A DNA stretch of 64,000 bases from Flavobacterium sp. N1994 (GTDB taxonomy: Bacteria > Bacteroidota > Bacteroidia > Flavobacteriales > Flavobacteriaceae), in the NCBI RefSeq assembly GCF_025947145.1, contig NZ_CP109999.1:2294001-2358000 (forward strand), read 5' to 3'. The translations under genes and the position numbers were made by a program. Below, one piece after another: positions 16,658 through 25,994 of the stretch (position 1 is the stretch's first letter; the number at the start of each line of letters is the position of its first letter). A model generated the notes under the pieces. The model saw only the letters and a program-made list of their open reading frames with translations. It had not been told where the DNA came from and did not search any database.

Positions 16658-18013
16658 ATGATTACAAAAGAACAAACCTTGACCAAAGAGCAAATCATAA
16701 GTGATAGCAAAGAATTTAGTTTATTTTCTTGGTCAGCACAAGCGAGTGTCAATCCGATTGCTATTGAAAGAGCCGGAGGCGTTTATTTATACGATTACGA
16801 TGGGAACAGAATCATTGATTTTTCATCAGGCTTAATGTCGGTAAATATTGGTCATGGTGACCAACGTGTTACCGATGCCGTTGTAGAACAAATGCAAAAA
16901 GTAAGTTTTGTAACGCCAAGTTGCACCACAGAAATCAGAGCTAAGTTATCGAGAAAGTTAGCTGAAATCTGTCCAGGCGATTTGAACAAAGCGTTTTATA
17001 CTTTATGTGGAACTTCTTCAATTGACAATGCTATTAAATTGGCAAGATTGTACACAGGTAGGCATAAAATTATCGGAAGATACAGAGCCTTTCACGGAGG
17101 TTCCATAGGTGGAATGACTGTTGGGGGAGACCCAAGAAAGTTAGCTAATGATTCCCAACAAATGCCCAATGCGGTTCATTTAGATGATCCTTATTATTTC
17201 TTCGGTATGAAAAATCTAGACGAAGCCACCAAGTTAAGCTTGAGTTTGGAATACGTAGAAAGAGTTATTCATTTGGAAGGCAAAACCAATATCGCTGCGT
17301 TTATCTTTGAAGGTGAAAGCGGTTCTTCGGGTTGTTTACATTATCCAAAAGGCTATTTAAAAGGAGTTAAAGCTCTTTGTGAAAAATATGAAATCCTTTT
17401 CGTTGCTGATGAGGTAATGAGTGGCTTTGGACGTACAGGAAAATGGTTTGGTTTTGAAAACCATGACATTATTCCTGATATGATTTGTATGGCCAAAGGA
17501 TTGACGGCATCATATTTACCGCTAGGTTGTCTGATGGTTTCAGATAAAATAGCCTCTAAATTTGAAAGTACGCCGATGATGATTGGTCTTACTTACAATG
17601 GTCACCCAGTAGCTTTGGCTGCAGCTTTAGCCGTAATCAACATCTACGAAAGTGATAGACTGATTGAAAACACTCGTAAAATGGGAGTCTATTTAGAGTC
17701 CAGAATTGAAGCGATGAGAGCACAGCATCCAAGTATGGGAACATTCCGAAACACCGGATTGTTGGGTTGTTTAGATATTTTAAAAAACAAAGCAACAGGG
17801 GAACTAATTGCTCCTTATAATGCCGCTGGTGATGATTTAAAAGTAACCAATCAAATCGCAGCAAAAGTTAGAGAATTGGGATTATACACTTTCGTACGTT
17901 GGGGCTATATATTTATAGCACCACCATTATGTGTTACGGAAGCGCAAATCGATGAAGGTTTAGCCATCATAAGTGAAGCCTTGAAAATTTCTGATGCAGC
18001 TTTAGTTAACTAA
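16658..18013 (+). CDS. Class III omega-aminotransferase (beta-alanine type)
   Basis: 451 residues, a PLP-dependent fold type I enzyme. FSSGLMSVNIGHGDQRV and the GTSSIDNAIKLAR phosphate-binding segment are visible, as are the DEVMSGFGRTGKWFGFE block and the Schiff-base lysine in MICMAKGLTASYLPLG. Fifteen bases after mmsA and upstream of the ring-opening enzymes, it most likely transfers the amino group of beta-alanine or beta-aminoisobutyrate to pyruvate or 2-oxoglutarate, giving the semialdehyde used by MmsA. The amino acceptor cannot be read from the sequence. Confidence 0.9.
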   Translation: MITKEQTLTKEQIISDSKEFSLFSWSAQASVNPIAIERAGGVYLYDYDGNRIIDFSSGLMSVNIGHGDQRVTDAVVEQMQKVSFVTPSCTTEIRAKLSRKLAEICPGDLNKAFYTLCGTSSIDNAIKLARLYTGRHKIIGRYRAFHGGSIGGMTVGGDPRKLANDSQQMPNAVHLDDPYYFFGMKNLDEATKLSLSLEYVERVIHLEGKTNIAAFIFEGESGSSGCLHYPKGYLKGVKALCEKYEILFVADEVMSGFGRTGKWFGFENHDIIPDMICMAKGLTASYLPLGCLMVSDKIASKFESTPMMIGLTYNGHPVALAAALAVINIYESDRLIENTRKMGVYLESRIEAMRAQHPSMGTFRNTGLLGCLDILKNKATGELIAPYNAAGDDLKVTNQIAAKVRELGLYTFVRWGYIFIAPPLCVTEAQIDEGLAIISEALKISDAALVN

Positions 18014-18023
18014 AATCAAACAC

Positions 18024-19475
18024 ATGTCCGAAAACCTTAATCATACAAACTCGTCGTTGTATAGTGAAGACTTGGCTCCAGTTTCAGCCGAAAAACGAAC
18101 CTGGACCACATGGAATTATGCTGCTCTTTGGATTAGCATGAGTCTTTGCATTCCCACCTATATGTTGTCGAGTTCATTGATTGAAGGAGGAATGAATTGG
18201 TGGCAAGCGATATTAACTATCTTTTTAGGAAACACGATTGTCTTAATTCCGATGATTTTAAACGGTCATGCAGGTGCTAAGTATGGCATCCCTTTTCCGG
18301 TATTTGCTAGAGCGAGTTTTGGAACCATGGGAGCTAATATTCCAGCATTGCTTCGAGCAATTGTAGCTTGCGGATGGTTTGGAATACAAACTTGGATTGG
18401 CGGATTTGCCATTTATCAAATGGTTCGTCTTTGGATACCTAGCATTGAAAAATTACCACAACTATTTCCTGACTCCTTCGGATTACAAACGGGACCAGCT
18501 ATTTGTTTTTTCTTGTTTTGGTTATTGAATATGTATGTGGTTTATTTGGGAGTGGAAAGCATAAGAAAGTTATTGGTATTCAAAGCCATCTTTTTACCAG
18601 TTGCAGCTTTAGCCTTATTATTTTGGGCTATTAGTGCGGCACATGGTTTAGGCCCAATATTAGAAACCCATTCTAAATTTACCAATTCAGTTGATTTCTT
18701 TCATTTCTTTTTCCCTGCGCTAACTGGAATGGTAGGTTTTTGGGCAACTTTATCGTTGAATATTCCCGATTTTACAAGATATGCCACTTCACAGCAAGCG
18801 CAAATCAAAGGCCAGATATACGGCTTACCAACCTCAATGACTATGTTCGCATTTGTTGGAGTAGTAGTGACTTCAGCAACAGCTATAGTATTTGGAACTA
18901 CGATTTGGGATCCGGTTATTCTTGCTGGAAAATTCGATAGTAAACTATTAGTAAGCATAGCTATGATTGCAGTAGCCATCTCAACATTAGCGACCAATAT
19001 TGCAGCTAATATTGTTAGTCCGGCCAATGACTTTGCCAATTTATCACCATCTAAAATTGATTTCAGAAAAGGAGGTTATATTACAGGAATCATTGGCATA
19101 ATGATTTTTCCTTGGAAATTAATAGCCGATCCATCTGGGTATATTTTCACTTGGTTGGTTGGTTATTCCAGTTTATTAGGACCTGTCGGAGGGATTATGA
19201 TTGTAGATTATTATTTCGTCAGAAAGCAAAAATTGATAGTGGACGATTTATACAATACCAACGGAATTTATACGTTTTCAAAAGGATTCAATTTTAGCGC
19301 CATCATCGCTTTAATCATTGGAATTTTTCCCAATGTCCCCGGATTTTTCACCACAATAAAAGTATTTCCGCCAGAAATGTTTCCAACGTGGATTTTAGGT
19401 TTATATAACTACGCTTGGTTCGTTGGGTTTGCCTTAAGTGGACTTATTTATTGGTTATTAATGAAGAAAAAATAA
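18024..19475 (+). CDS. NCS1-family nucleobase transporter
   Basis: 483 residues with about twelve hydrophobic helices. The start region NYAALWISMSLCIPTYMLSS and GLPTSMTMFAFVGVVVTSA are characteristic of nucleobase:cation symporter-1 proteins; AISTLATNIAANIVSPANDFANL is the conserved helix 8 region. It should import uracil, thymine or a related ring compound across the inner membrane with Na+ or H+. Its place between the aminotransferase and dihydropyrimidinase genes (10 and 11 bp gaps) supports a pyrimidine substrate; hydantoin or allantoin are alternatives. Confidence 0.93.
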   Translation: MSENLNHTNSSLYSEDLAPVSAEKRTWTTWNYAALWISMSLCIPTYMLSSSLIEGGMNWWQAILTIFLGNTIVLIPMILNGHAGAKYGIPFPVFARASFGTMGANIPALLRAIVACGWFGIQTWIGGFAIYQMVRLWIPSIEKLPQLFPDSFGLQTGPAICFFLFWLLNMYVVYLGVESIRKLLVFKAIFLPVAALALLFWAISAAHGLGPILETHSKFTNSVDFFHFFFPALTGMVGFWATLSLNIPDFTRYATSQQAQIKGQIYGLPTSMTMFAFVGVVVTSATAIVFGTTIWDPVILAGKFDSKLLVSIAMIAVAISTLATNIAANIVSPANDFANLSPSKIDFRKGGYITGIIGIMIFPWKLIADPSGYIFTWLVGYSSLLGPVGGIMIVDYYFVRKQKLIVDDLYNTNGIYTFSKGFNFSAIIALIIGIFPNVPGFFTTIKVFPPEMFPTWILGLYNYAWFVGFALSGLIYWLLMKKK

Positions 19476-19486
19476 ACATTTAGAGT

Positions 19487-20869
19487 ATGAGTATTTTAAT
19501 TAAAAACGGAAGAATTATAACCGCTACCGATGATTATGTAGCAGACATTTTTATAGAAGGGGAAACGATTTCGTCTATCGGTAAAAACTTAAATGTAACA
19601 GCTGATGAAGTAATTGATGCTTCAGGGAAATTAGTAATGCCAGGCGGAATTGATCCACACGTACATTTAGACATGCCCTTTATGGGAACGTATTCTAGTG
19701 ACAATTACGAAACTGGAACACGCGCTGCTCTTTATGGAGGAACCACTACTGTGATTGATTTCATTCTGCAAACCCAAGGAAATAGTCTGCAATCAGCCTT
19801 ACAAGAATGGAAAGGAAGAAGCGATAATAATGCGGTGGGGGATTACAGTTTCCACATGGCGGTGACTGATTTCAACGAAGAAACCAAAAAAGAAATTCAG
19901 CATTTTATTGAAGTTGAAGGCATCACGTCTTTTAAAACATTCATGGCCTACAAAGGAGCTTTAATGATTGATGACCGCCAAATGGTTGGATTAATGCAGG
20001 AAGTAAAAAAGCACGGAGGATTAATCAATGTTCACGCTACAAATGGCGACATGATTGATTTTCTGATTGCCAAACATAAATCAGAAGGGAAATTAGCACC
20101 ACTATATCATTATTTATCACAACCCGAAGTGACCGAAGCAGAAGCCAGCAGTCGTTTTGCCGATATGGCGGATTACACCGGTTGTCCAGGTTATATTGTT
20201 CACTTGACTTGTGAAGGTGCTTTGAATGCCGTGCGTTTCGCAACCAGAAGAAACCAACATGTGTTTGTGGAAACTTGTATCCAATATTTGATTTTAGATG
20301 CGAGTTTGTATGAACAAAACTTTGAAGGTGCCAAATGGGTAATGAGTCCTCCGTTACGTGAAAAGAAAGACCAAGAAACCCTTTGGGCCGGATTAAATCA
20401 AGGATTAGTTAATGTAGTAGCCACCGACCATTGTCCGTTTATGTGGGAACAAAAACTTATGGGGAAAGACGATTTCTCAAAAATTCCGAATGGTCATCCA
20501 GCGATAGAAAACAGAATGGAATTACTCTTCAGCGAAGGAGTAAACAAAGGCAGAATCACGTTAAATAAATATGTAGAAGTGGCGTCAACCAATGCCGCTA
20601 AAATATTTGGTATGTTCCCTAAAAAAGGAACGATTGCTATTGGTAGTGATGCCGATATTGTATTATTTGATGCCAATGAAAAACATACCCTTTCCGCCAA
20701 AACACATCACATGAATGTAGATTATAGCGGCTACGAAGGTTGGGAACTTACAGGTAAAGTAAAAACGGTTTTGCTTCGAGGAAAAGTGGTCATCGATAAT
20801 AACGAATGTAAAGTGCAAAAAGGCTACGGTCAATTTGTGAAACGAAATAAAGTAGAAGGAAAAATTTAA
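19487..20869 (+). CDS. hydA: Dihydropyrimidinase
   Basis: 460-residue amidohydrolase that opens 5,6-dihydrouracil or dihydrothymine to the N-carbamoyl-beta-amino acid. The binuclear metal site is visible: HVH in GGIDPHVHLDMPF, the lysine to be carboxylated in SFKTFMAYKGALM, histidines in INVHATNGD and YIVHLTCEGA, and the Asp in VVATDHCPF. GTIAIGSDADIVLFD closes the small beta domain. Length is standard. It lies four bases before the nitrilase-type gene, the next step of the pathway. Confidence 0.96.
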   Translation: MSILIKNGRIITATDDYVADIFIEGETISSIGKNLNVTADEVIDASGKLVMPGGIDPHVHLDMPFMGTYSSDNYETGTRAALYGGTTTVIDFILQTQGNSLQSALQEWKGRSDNNAVGDYSFHMAVTDFNEETKKEIQHFIEVEGITSFKTFMAYKGALMIDDRQMVGLMQEVKKHGGLINVHATNGDMIDFLIAKHKSEGKLAPLYHYLSQPEVTEAEASSRFADMADYTGCPGYIVHLTCEGALNAVRFATRRNQHVFVETCIQYLILDASLYEQNFEGAKWVMSPPLREKKDQETLWAGLNQGLVNVVATDHCPFMWEQKLMGKDDFSKIPNGHPAIENRMELLFSEGVNKGRITLNKYVEVASTNAAKIFGMFPKKGTIAIGSDADIVLFDANEKHTLSAKTHHMNVDYSGYEGWELTGKVKTVLLRGKVVIDNNECKVQKGYGQFVKRNKVEGKI

Positions 20870-20873
20870 TCCT

Positions 20874-21740
20874 ATGGCAAGAATAGTAAAATCAGGCTTA
20901 ATTCAGTTGAGTTTAGCCAAAACAGAAGGCGAAGGAACCATTCCAGAAATTATGGAAGCCATGGTGCAAAAGCATATCCCGTTTATTGAAGAAGCAGGAA
21001 GACAAGGCGTTCAGATTCTTTGTTTCCAAGAAATTTTTAATACTCCCTATTTCTGTCCAGGACAAGATAGTGCTTGGTATGCTTCAGCAGAAAGCGTTCC
21101 TGGTCCAACTACAGAAAGAATGCAAGTCTACGCCAAGAAATATGATATGGTGATTATTGTTCCTGTTTATGAAAAAGATCAAGCAGGAGTTTTATACAAT
21201 ACCGCTGCCGTCATTGATGCAGATGGAACTTACTTGGGTAAATACCGTAAAAATCATATTCCACAAACAGGCGGTTTTTGGGAAAAATATTTCTTTAAAC
21301 CAGGGAATTTAGGCTATCCCGTTTTTCAAACGAAGTACGCTAAAGTTGGGGTTTACATTTGTTACGACCGACATTTCCCTGATGGCGCAAGATGTCTAGG
21401 ATTAAACGGAGCTGAAATTGTTTACAATCCATCAGCAACTACCGTAGGGCAATCTCAAAACTTATGGAAATTGGAACAACCCGCACATGCTGTTGCCAAT
21501 GGCTATTTCATGGGTTGCATCAATAGAGTAGGTATAGAGAAACCATGGAACCTCGGACGCTTTTACGGCACCTCGTATTTTGTAAATCCGTTAGGCGAAA
21601 TCTTTGCTTGTGCTTCCGAAGATAAAGATGAACTGTTAGTAGCCGAATTTGATTTGGATTTAATTGAACAAATTAGAAGTAAATGGCAATTCTATAGAGA
21701 CCGAAGACCAGAAACTTATGGCGAAATCACAGCACCTTAA
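20874..21740 (+). CDS. Nitrilase-superfamily amidohydrolase, probable beta-ureidopropionase
   Basis: 288 residues with the Glu-Lys-Cys triad of the superfamily: Glu in CFQEIFNTPYF, Lys in GKYRKNHIPQ and the nucleophilic Cys in VGVYICYDRHFPDGAR. The domain is of the carbamoylase branch (N-carbamoylputrescine amidase and beta-ureidopropionase). In this operon it should hydrolyse N-carbamoyl-beta-alanine and N-carbamoyl-beta-aminoisobutyrate, releasing CO2 and ammonia. A second, unrelated carbamoylase candidate lies at the operon's end. Confidence 0.92.
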   Translation: MARIVKSGLIQLSLAKTEGEGTIPEIMEAMVQKHIPFIEEAGRQGVQILCFQEIFNTPYFCPGQDSAWYASAESVPGPTTERMQVYAKKYDMVIIVPVYEKDQAGVLYNTAAVIDADGTYLGKYRKNHIPQTGGFWEKYFFKPGNLGYPVFQTKYAKVGVYICYDRHFPDGARCLGLNGAEIVYNPSATTVGQSQNLWKLEQPAHAVANGYFMGCINRVGIEKPWNLGRFYGTSYFVNPLGEIFACASEDKDELLVAEFDLDLIEQIRSKWQFYRDRRPETYGEITAP

Positions 21741-21777
21741 CGAATGAAAATTATATAGATATTAAACCAACCAAAAT

Positions 21778-23163
21778 ATGAGCATAAAAAATAACCGATT
21801 AACCCAGGCAGAATATCAGGAAAACTTCGCTGATATCCACCCACCTTTTGAAACACGAGATGCAGCAGTGGTTGAAGCCAACCGTTGTTTGTTTTGTTAC
21901 GACCCTCCTTGTATGAAGTCGTGTCCAACATCTATTAACGTACCAAAATTCATCAGACAAATTACCACCGATAACCTTAAAGGATCGGCACATACTATTT
22001 TTTCTTCCAACATTATGGGAGCTGGTTGCAGTAAAGTCTGTCCGGTAGAAAAATTGTGTGAAGGGGCTTGCGTCTATAATTTAATGCACGAAACACCCAT
22101 CAACATAGCCAAACTCCAACGTTATTCGACAGAAAAAGCTATGGAAAACAAATGGCAATTATTCGATAGAAAACCATCAAAAGGTAAAAAAGTGGCCATT
22201 GTAGGAGCTGGTCCTGCTGGATTGAGTTGTGCTCACACCCTTAGCCGTGAAGGAATCGATGTAACTATTTATGAAAAAGAAAGCAAAGGTGGTGGTTTGA
22301 TGACCTATGGAATTGCCGCTTATAAAGTAACGCCAGAATTCTGTGAAGATGAGGTGAATTACATTACTTCAATTGGAGGAATTGATATTAAATACAATCA
22401 GGAATTTGGGAAAGATATCACTTTAGAGCAATTACAAAAAGACTATGATGCCGTTTACATGGCTTTCGGAATAGGATTAGCTCGTCAATTGGATATTGAA
22501 GGAGAACATTTGGAAGGTGTGGAAGATGCCATCAAGTTCATATACGAATTGAGAAACAATGACTATTCCAAAATAGCGGTAGGCGATAAAGTTGCCGTAA
22601 TCGGAATGGGAATGACTGCTATCGATGCAGCGACTCAAGCCAAAAGATTAGGGGCTTCCGATGTGACTTTGGTGTACAGAAGAACACAAGCTGAAATGCC
22701 TTGTACTGAAAAAGAATTGGACATCGCTAAACTCGATGGATGTAAAGTAATCTGGTTAGCCTCACCCAAAGAAATCAAAGGCAACAACGGAAAAGTTTCT
22801 CAATTAATCTGTGATGTTATGAAACTCGGCGAACCTGATGCCAGTGGAAGAAGAAGTCCTGTTGTTTCAGGAGAAACATTTACACTTGATGTAGATATGG
22901 TCATCAAAGCGGCCGGGCAAATGCCTTTCCAATCTTTAGTGAATGATAATAACATCCAAAACAACAACGGTAAAATTGTAGTTGATGGAAAATCCGTTTC
23001 AAAAATAGCTGGTGTTTTTGCTGGTGGCGATTGTGTCAACGGAGGTCGAGAAGTAGTCGATGCGGTACAAGCTGGAAAAGACGGAGCTGCCGCTATACTG
23101 AAATACATCATCAGCCCGGATTATATCATCGAATCCGAATTAAAACCAACGTTCAACAATTAA
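21778..23163 (+). CDS. preT: NAD-dependent dihydropyrimidine dehydrogenase subunit PreT
   Basis: 461 residues. An N-terminal cysteine-rich region (CLFCYDPPCMKSCPTS, then CSKVCPVEKLCEGAC) binds Fe-S clusters. It is followed by the FAD site VAIVGAGPAGLSC near residue 140 and a second nucleotide-binding site VAVIGMGMTAIDAA for NADH. The layout is that of the electron-input half of dihydropyrimidine dehydrogenase. It passes electrons to PreA, encoded 11 bp downstream, for reduction of uracil and thymine in the cytoplasm. Confidence 0.95.
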   Translation: MSIKNNRLTQAEYQENFADIHPPFETRDAAVVEANRCLFCYDPPCMKSCPTSINVPKFIRQITTDNLKGSAHTIFSSNIMGAGCSKVCPVEKLCEGACVYNLMHETPINIAKLQRYSTEKAMENKWQLFDRKPSKGKKVAIVGAGPAGLSCAHTLSREGIDVTIYEKESKGGGLMTYGIAAYKVTPEFCEDEVNYITSIGGIDIKYNQEFGKDITLEQLQKDYDAVYMAFGIGLARQLDIEGEHLEGVEDAIKFIYELRNNDYSKIAVGDKVAVIGMGMTAIDAATQAKRLGASDVTLVYRRTQAEMPCTEKELDIAKLDGCKVIWLASPKEIKGNNGKVSQLICDVMKLGEPDASGRRSPVVSGETFTLDVDMVIKAAGQMPFQSLVNDNNIQNNNGKIVVDGKSVSKIAGVFAGGDCVNGGREVVDAVQAGKDGAAAILKYIISPDYIIESELKPTFNN

Positions 23164-23174
23164 GAATCAAAATT

Positions 23175-24443
23175 ATGGCAGATATATCAACCGATTTTTT
23201 AGGCATAAAATCACCAAACCCATTTTGGCTGGCAAGTGCGCCTCCAACGGATAAAAAAATAAATGTAGTCCGTGCTTTTGAAGCAGGCTGGGGTGGTGTA
23301 GTATGGAAAACATTAGGCTCTCAAGTAAAAAATGTTTCCTCTCGTTACTCTTCTGTAGAATACGGAAGAAAACGAATAATGGGATTCAATAATATTGAAT
23401 TAATTAGTGACCGACCTTTAGAAATCAATTTAAAAGAAATCACTGAAGTAGTAAAAATGTTCCCAGATCGCGCTATGATTGTTTCATTGATGGCGGATAA
23501 CGATAGAAAATCATGGCACGAACTCATCATGAAATGTGAAGATGCTGGTGCTATGGGATTCGAATTAAATTTTGGTTGTCCACACGGGATGACCGAAAGA
23601 GGTATGGGAGCAGCCGTTGGTCAAGACCCTGAAATTGCCAAAATGGTAGTTGAATGGGTAATGGAAAAAGCAACGATTCCAGTAATTACAAAACTTACGC
23701 CAAATGTACATTCGGTTGTTCCAACAGGAAGAGCCGCTGTTGAGGGAGGAACTAACGCACTAAGTTTAATCAATACCATTCAAAGTGTAACCGGAATTGA
23801 TTTAGATACTTTAGTTCCAAATCCATACGTTGCAGGTAAAAGTGTTTTTGGAGGCTATTGCGGTCCAGCAGTGAAACCCATTGCGTTAAAAATGTTAACC
23901 ACTATTGCCCAAGACCCAAAGACAAGTAAAGTGCCAATCTCTGGTATTGGAGGGGTTAGTACATGGAAAGATGCTGTGGAGTTTATGCTTTTAGGAGCCA
24001 CTTCAGTTCAAGTTTGTACTGCTGCTATGACTCACGGTTTCCGAATTGTGGAAGATATGTGCGAAGGTTTAAACAATTGGATGGACGAAAAAGGCTATCA
24101 AAAAACTACTGATTTTATTGGTAAATCAGTTGAAAAAATTACCCACTGGGAAGATTTAGATATTAACTATCATCATATTGCTAAGATAGACCAAGAGAAA
24201 TGTATTCACTGTGGTTTGTGTTATATCGCTTGTGAAGATACTTCGCATCAATCCATCAATATTGAAAGAGGAGTTCCTTATAACAATTACACTATCAAAG
24301 AAGAAGAATGTGTGGGTTGTAACTTATGTAAATTAGTGTGCCCAGTTGATAATTGTATCACCATGGAAGTGCATCGTGTAGCTCCTGAATACATCAATTG
24401 GAAAGATTGGCAAGCGCAAGGATTACCTTTAAACGACCACTAA
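23175..24443 (+). CDS. preA: NAD-dependent dihydropyrimidine dehydrogenase subunit PreA
   Basis: 422 residues from the ATG at 23175; the open frame extends upstream into preT, but this start gives the expected MADISTDFLGIKSPNPFWLAS. An FMN-binding TIM barrel of dihydroorotate dehydrogenase type (residues 1-320: NFGCPHGMTERGMGAAVGQ with the active-site region, PVITKLTPN, GIGGVSTW) precedes two [4Fe-4S] ferredoxin motifs, CIHCGLCYIAC and CVGCNLCKLVC. With PreT it forms the reducing first step of pyrimidine breakdown. Only one base separates its stop from the duplicated fragment that follows. Confidence 0.95.
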   Translation: MADISTDFLGIKSPNPFWLASAPPTDKKINVVRAFEAGWGGVVWKTLGSQVKNVSSRYSSVEYGRKRIMGFNNIELISDRPLEINLKEITEVVKMFPDRAMIVSLMADNDRKSWHELIMKCEDAGAMGFELNFGCPHGMTERGMGAAVGQDPEIAKMVVEWVMEKATIPVITKLTPNVHSVVPTGRAAVEGGTNALSLINTIQSVTGIDLDTLVPNPYVAGKSVFGGYCGPAVKPIALKMLTTIAQDPKTSKVPISGIGGVSTWKDAVEFMLLGATSVQVCTAAMTHGFRIVEDMCEGLNNWMDEKGYQKTTDFIGKSVEKITHWEDLDINYHHIAKIDQEKCIHCGLCYIACEDTSHQSINIERGVPYNNYTIKEEECVGCNLCKLVCPVDNCITMEVHRVAPEYINWKDWQAQGLPLNDH

Positions 24444-24444
24444 A

Positions 24445-24633
24445 ATGAAAATAAATTCTGCACGACTCCAACAGCATTTTGAAGCTATGAGTCTGATTGG
24501 TAAAATAGGTGAAACCGGCACTTGTCGACCAGCACATACTGTGTTGGAAAAACAAGGTTTTGAAATTGCAGGCTCTTGGATATTTGAGATTAAGAGGAGG
24601 ACTGCCAGTGGCAGTCAGGTACACGAACTTTAG
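24445..24633 (+). pseudogene. Truncated 5' duplicate of the downstream M20 carbamoylase gene
   Basis: A 62-codon frame whose first 137 bp (24445-24581) repeat the start of the intact gene (24657-24793). By my count 10 bases differ, yet only one of 45 residues changes (HTV versus HTD), so the copy diverged under protein-level constraint before it was cut. After the shared TCTTGGAT the sequence is unrelated and includes two palindromes. The short product cannot fold into an M20 enzyme. Confidence 0.85.
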
Positions 24634-24638
24634 TTCGT
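24600..24638. repeat. Pair of small palindromes between duplicate and intact gene
   Basis: GACTGCC-AGT-GGCAGTC (24600-24616) and ACGAACT-TT-AGTTCGT (24623-24638) are perfect 7-bp stems only six bases apart. Two adjacent hairpins at a duplication junction look like a REP-type element. The CACGAA/TTCGTG palindromes at 50971-51080 have a similar core. Confidence 0.55.
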
Positions 24639-24656
24639 AAATAAAATTTGAAAAGA

Positions 24657-25892
24657 ATGAAAATAAATTCTGCACGACTACAACAGCATTTTGAAGCTAT
24701 GAGTCTGATTGGCAAAATAGGAGAAACAGGCACTTGTAGACCAGCACATACCGATTTGGAAAAACAAGGTTTTGAAATAGCAGGTTCTTGGATGAAAGAA
24801 GCTGGCATGTCAGTCCGCATTGATAATTTTGGAAACCTTATCGGAAGATTAGAAGGCACAAATCCTGAGTTACCTGTTTTAATGATGGGCTCTCATCTCG
24901 ATTCACAACCTTATGGAGGACGTTTTGATGGAGTGGCCGGAGTACTTTGTGCCATCGAGGTAGTGAAAACGTTGCACGATAATGGCATCTTTCCAGAAAG
25001 AACTATAGAAGTCATTTCCTTTGCCGATGAAGAAGGCTGGCGTTTTAATAAAGGGCTTTTTGGCTCACGCGGTATTTTAGGAAAACTTGAAGAAGGCGAA
25101 TTAGAACGTGCCGATAAAGACGGAATCACTCGAGGGCAAGCACTAAAAGATTTTGGTTGCGACATAACGAAATTCAAAGAATCAGAATATCAACCAGGAA
25201 GTATTTTTTGTTTTCTAGAATTGCATATTGAACAAGGTCCTATTTTAGATTTGGCTCACAAACCTATTGGAGTGGTTTCTGGAATTTCAGGTCCGCTTTG
25301 GTGGACGGTTAAGCTAAAAGGAATGGCAGGACACACGGGTTCCGTTCCTATGCCGATTCGAAAAGATGCTTTAGTAGGAGCTGCCGAAATCATTATTGCG
25401 GTTAATGAAATAGCTACTCAAGTTCCAGGAAATCCAACAGTAGGAACGGTGGGAACATTGAATATTTTTCCAGCTTCCAGAAATATCATTCCGGAAGAAG
25501 TGACCTTTACCGTCGACTTGCGCGACATCGATTTAGAACGAAGAAACCGTTATGAGAAACAATTGCGCAATCGAATTGAAACCATTTGTGCCAAACATCA
25601 ACTGACTTACGAAATCTCAGAAGATACTAAAAGCGATCCTCGTTATTGTGCGGATTGGATTAAGGAAATTATTCATGCCGAATGTCAAAAACTACAACTT
25701 GATGAAATTGAATTGATGAGTGGGCCTTTCCATGATGCGCTGGCATTGTCTTATGCTTGTGATTACGGAATGATATTCGTGCGTTGTAAAGACGGGATTA
25801 GTCACAATCCTTTAGAGTATTCTTCTTATGAAGATTTAGCAATTGGTGCCAATGTTTTATTAGGAACCGTAACTCAAATACTAAACAAATAA
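24657..25892 (+). CDS. Zinc-dependent M20 carbamoylase (N-carbamoyl-amino-acid/beta-ureidopropionase type)
   Basis: 411 residues. ATG at 24657 is preferred over TTG at 24648 because the duplicate copy upstream also begins MKINSARLQQHFE. The metal ligands of the M20 amidase family are visible: His and Asp in GSHLDSQPYGGRFDGVAGV, Glu-Glu in FADEEGWRF, and His in LELHIEQG and near the C-terminus (DGISHNP). MAGHTGSVPM is the dimerisation/substrate segment. Members hydrolyse N-carbamoyl-beta-alanine, N-carbamoyl-L-amino acids or allantoate. Operon position suggests an N-carbamoyl-beta-amino acid, duplicating the nitrilase step. A terminator follows at 25919. Confidence 0.9.
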   Translation: MKINSARLQQHFEAMSLIGKIGETGTCRPAHTDLEKQGFEIAGSWMKEAGMSVRIDNFGNLIGRLEGTNPELPVLMMGSHLDSQPYGGRFDGVAGVLCAIEVVKTLHDNGIFPERTIEVISFADEEGWRFNKGLFGSRGILGKLEEGELERADKDGITRGQALKDFGCDITKFKESEYQPGSIFCFLELHIEQGPILDLAHKPIGVVSGISGPLWWTVKLKGMAGHTGSVPMPIRKDALVGAAEIIIAVNEIATQVPGNPTVGTVGTLNIFPASRNIIPEEVTFTVDLRDIDLERRNRYEKQLRNRIETICAKHQLTYEISEDTKSDPRYCADWIKEIIHAECQKLQLDEIELMSGPFHDALALSYACDYGMIFVRCKDGISHNPLEYSSYEDLAIGANVLLGTVTQILNK

Positions 25893-25918
25893 ATAATAAC
25901 TTCATTATCCTCATTAAG

Positions 25919-25949
25919 AGCCGTCGTGAGAAATCAGGCGGCTTTTTTT
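25919..25949 (+). terminator. Terminator of the pyrimidine operon
   Basis: AGCCGTC and GGCGGCT form a 7-bp stem (one G-T pair) followed by a run of seven T. Confidence 0.75.
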
Positions 25950-25994
25950 ATGGTATTTTAATAAATACTATCTTTACTTTTTCAACAACATACT

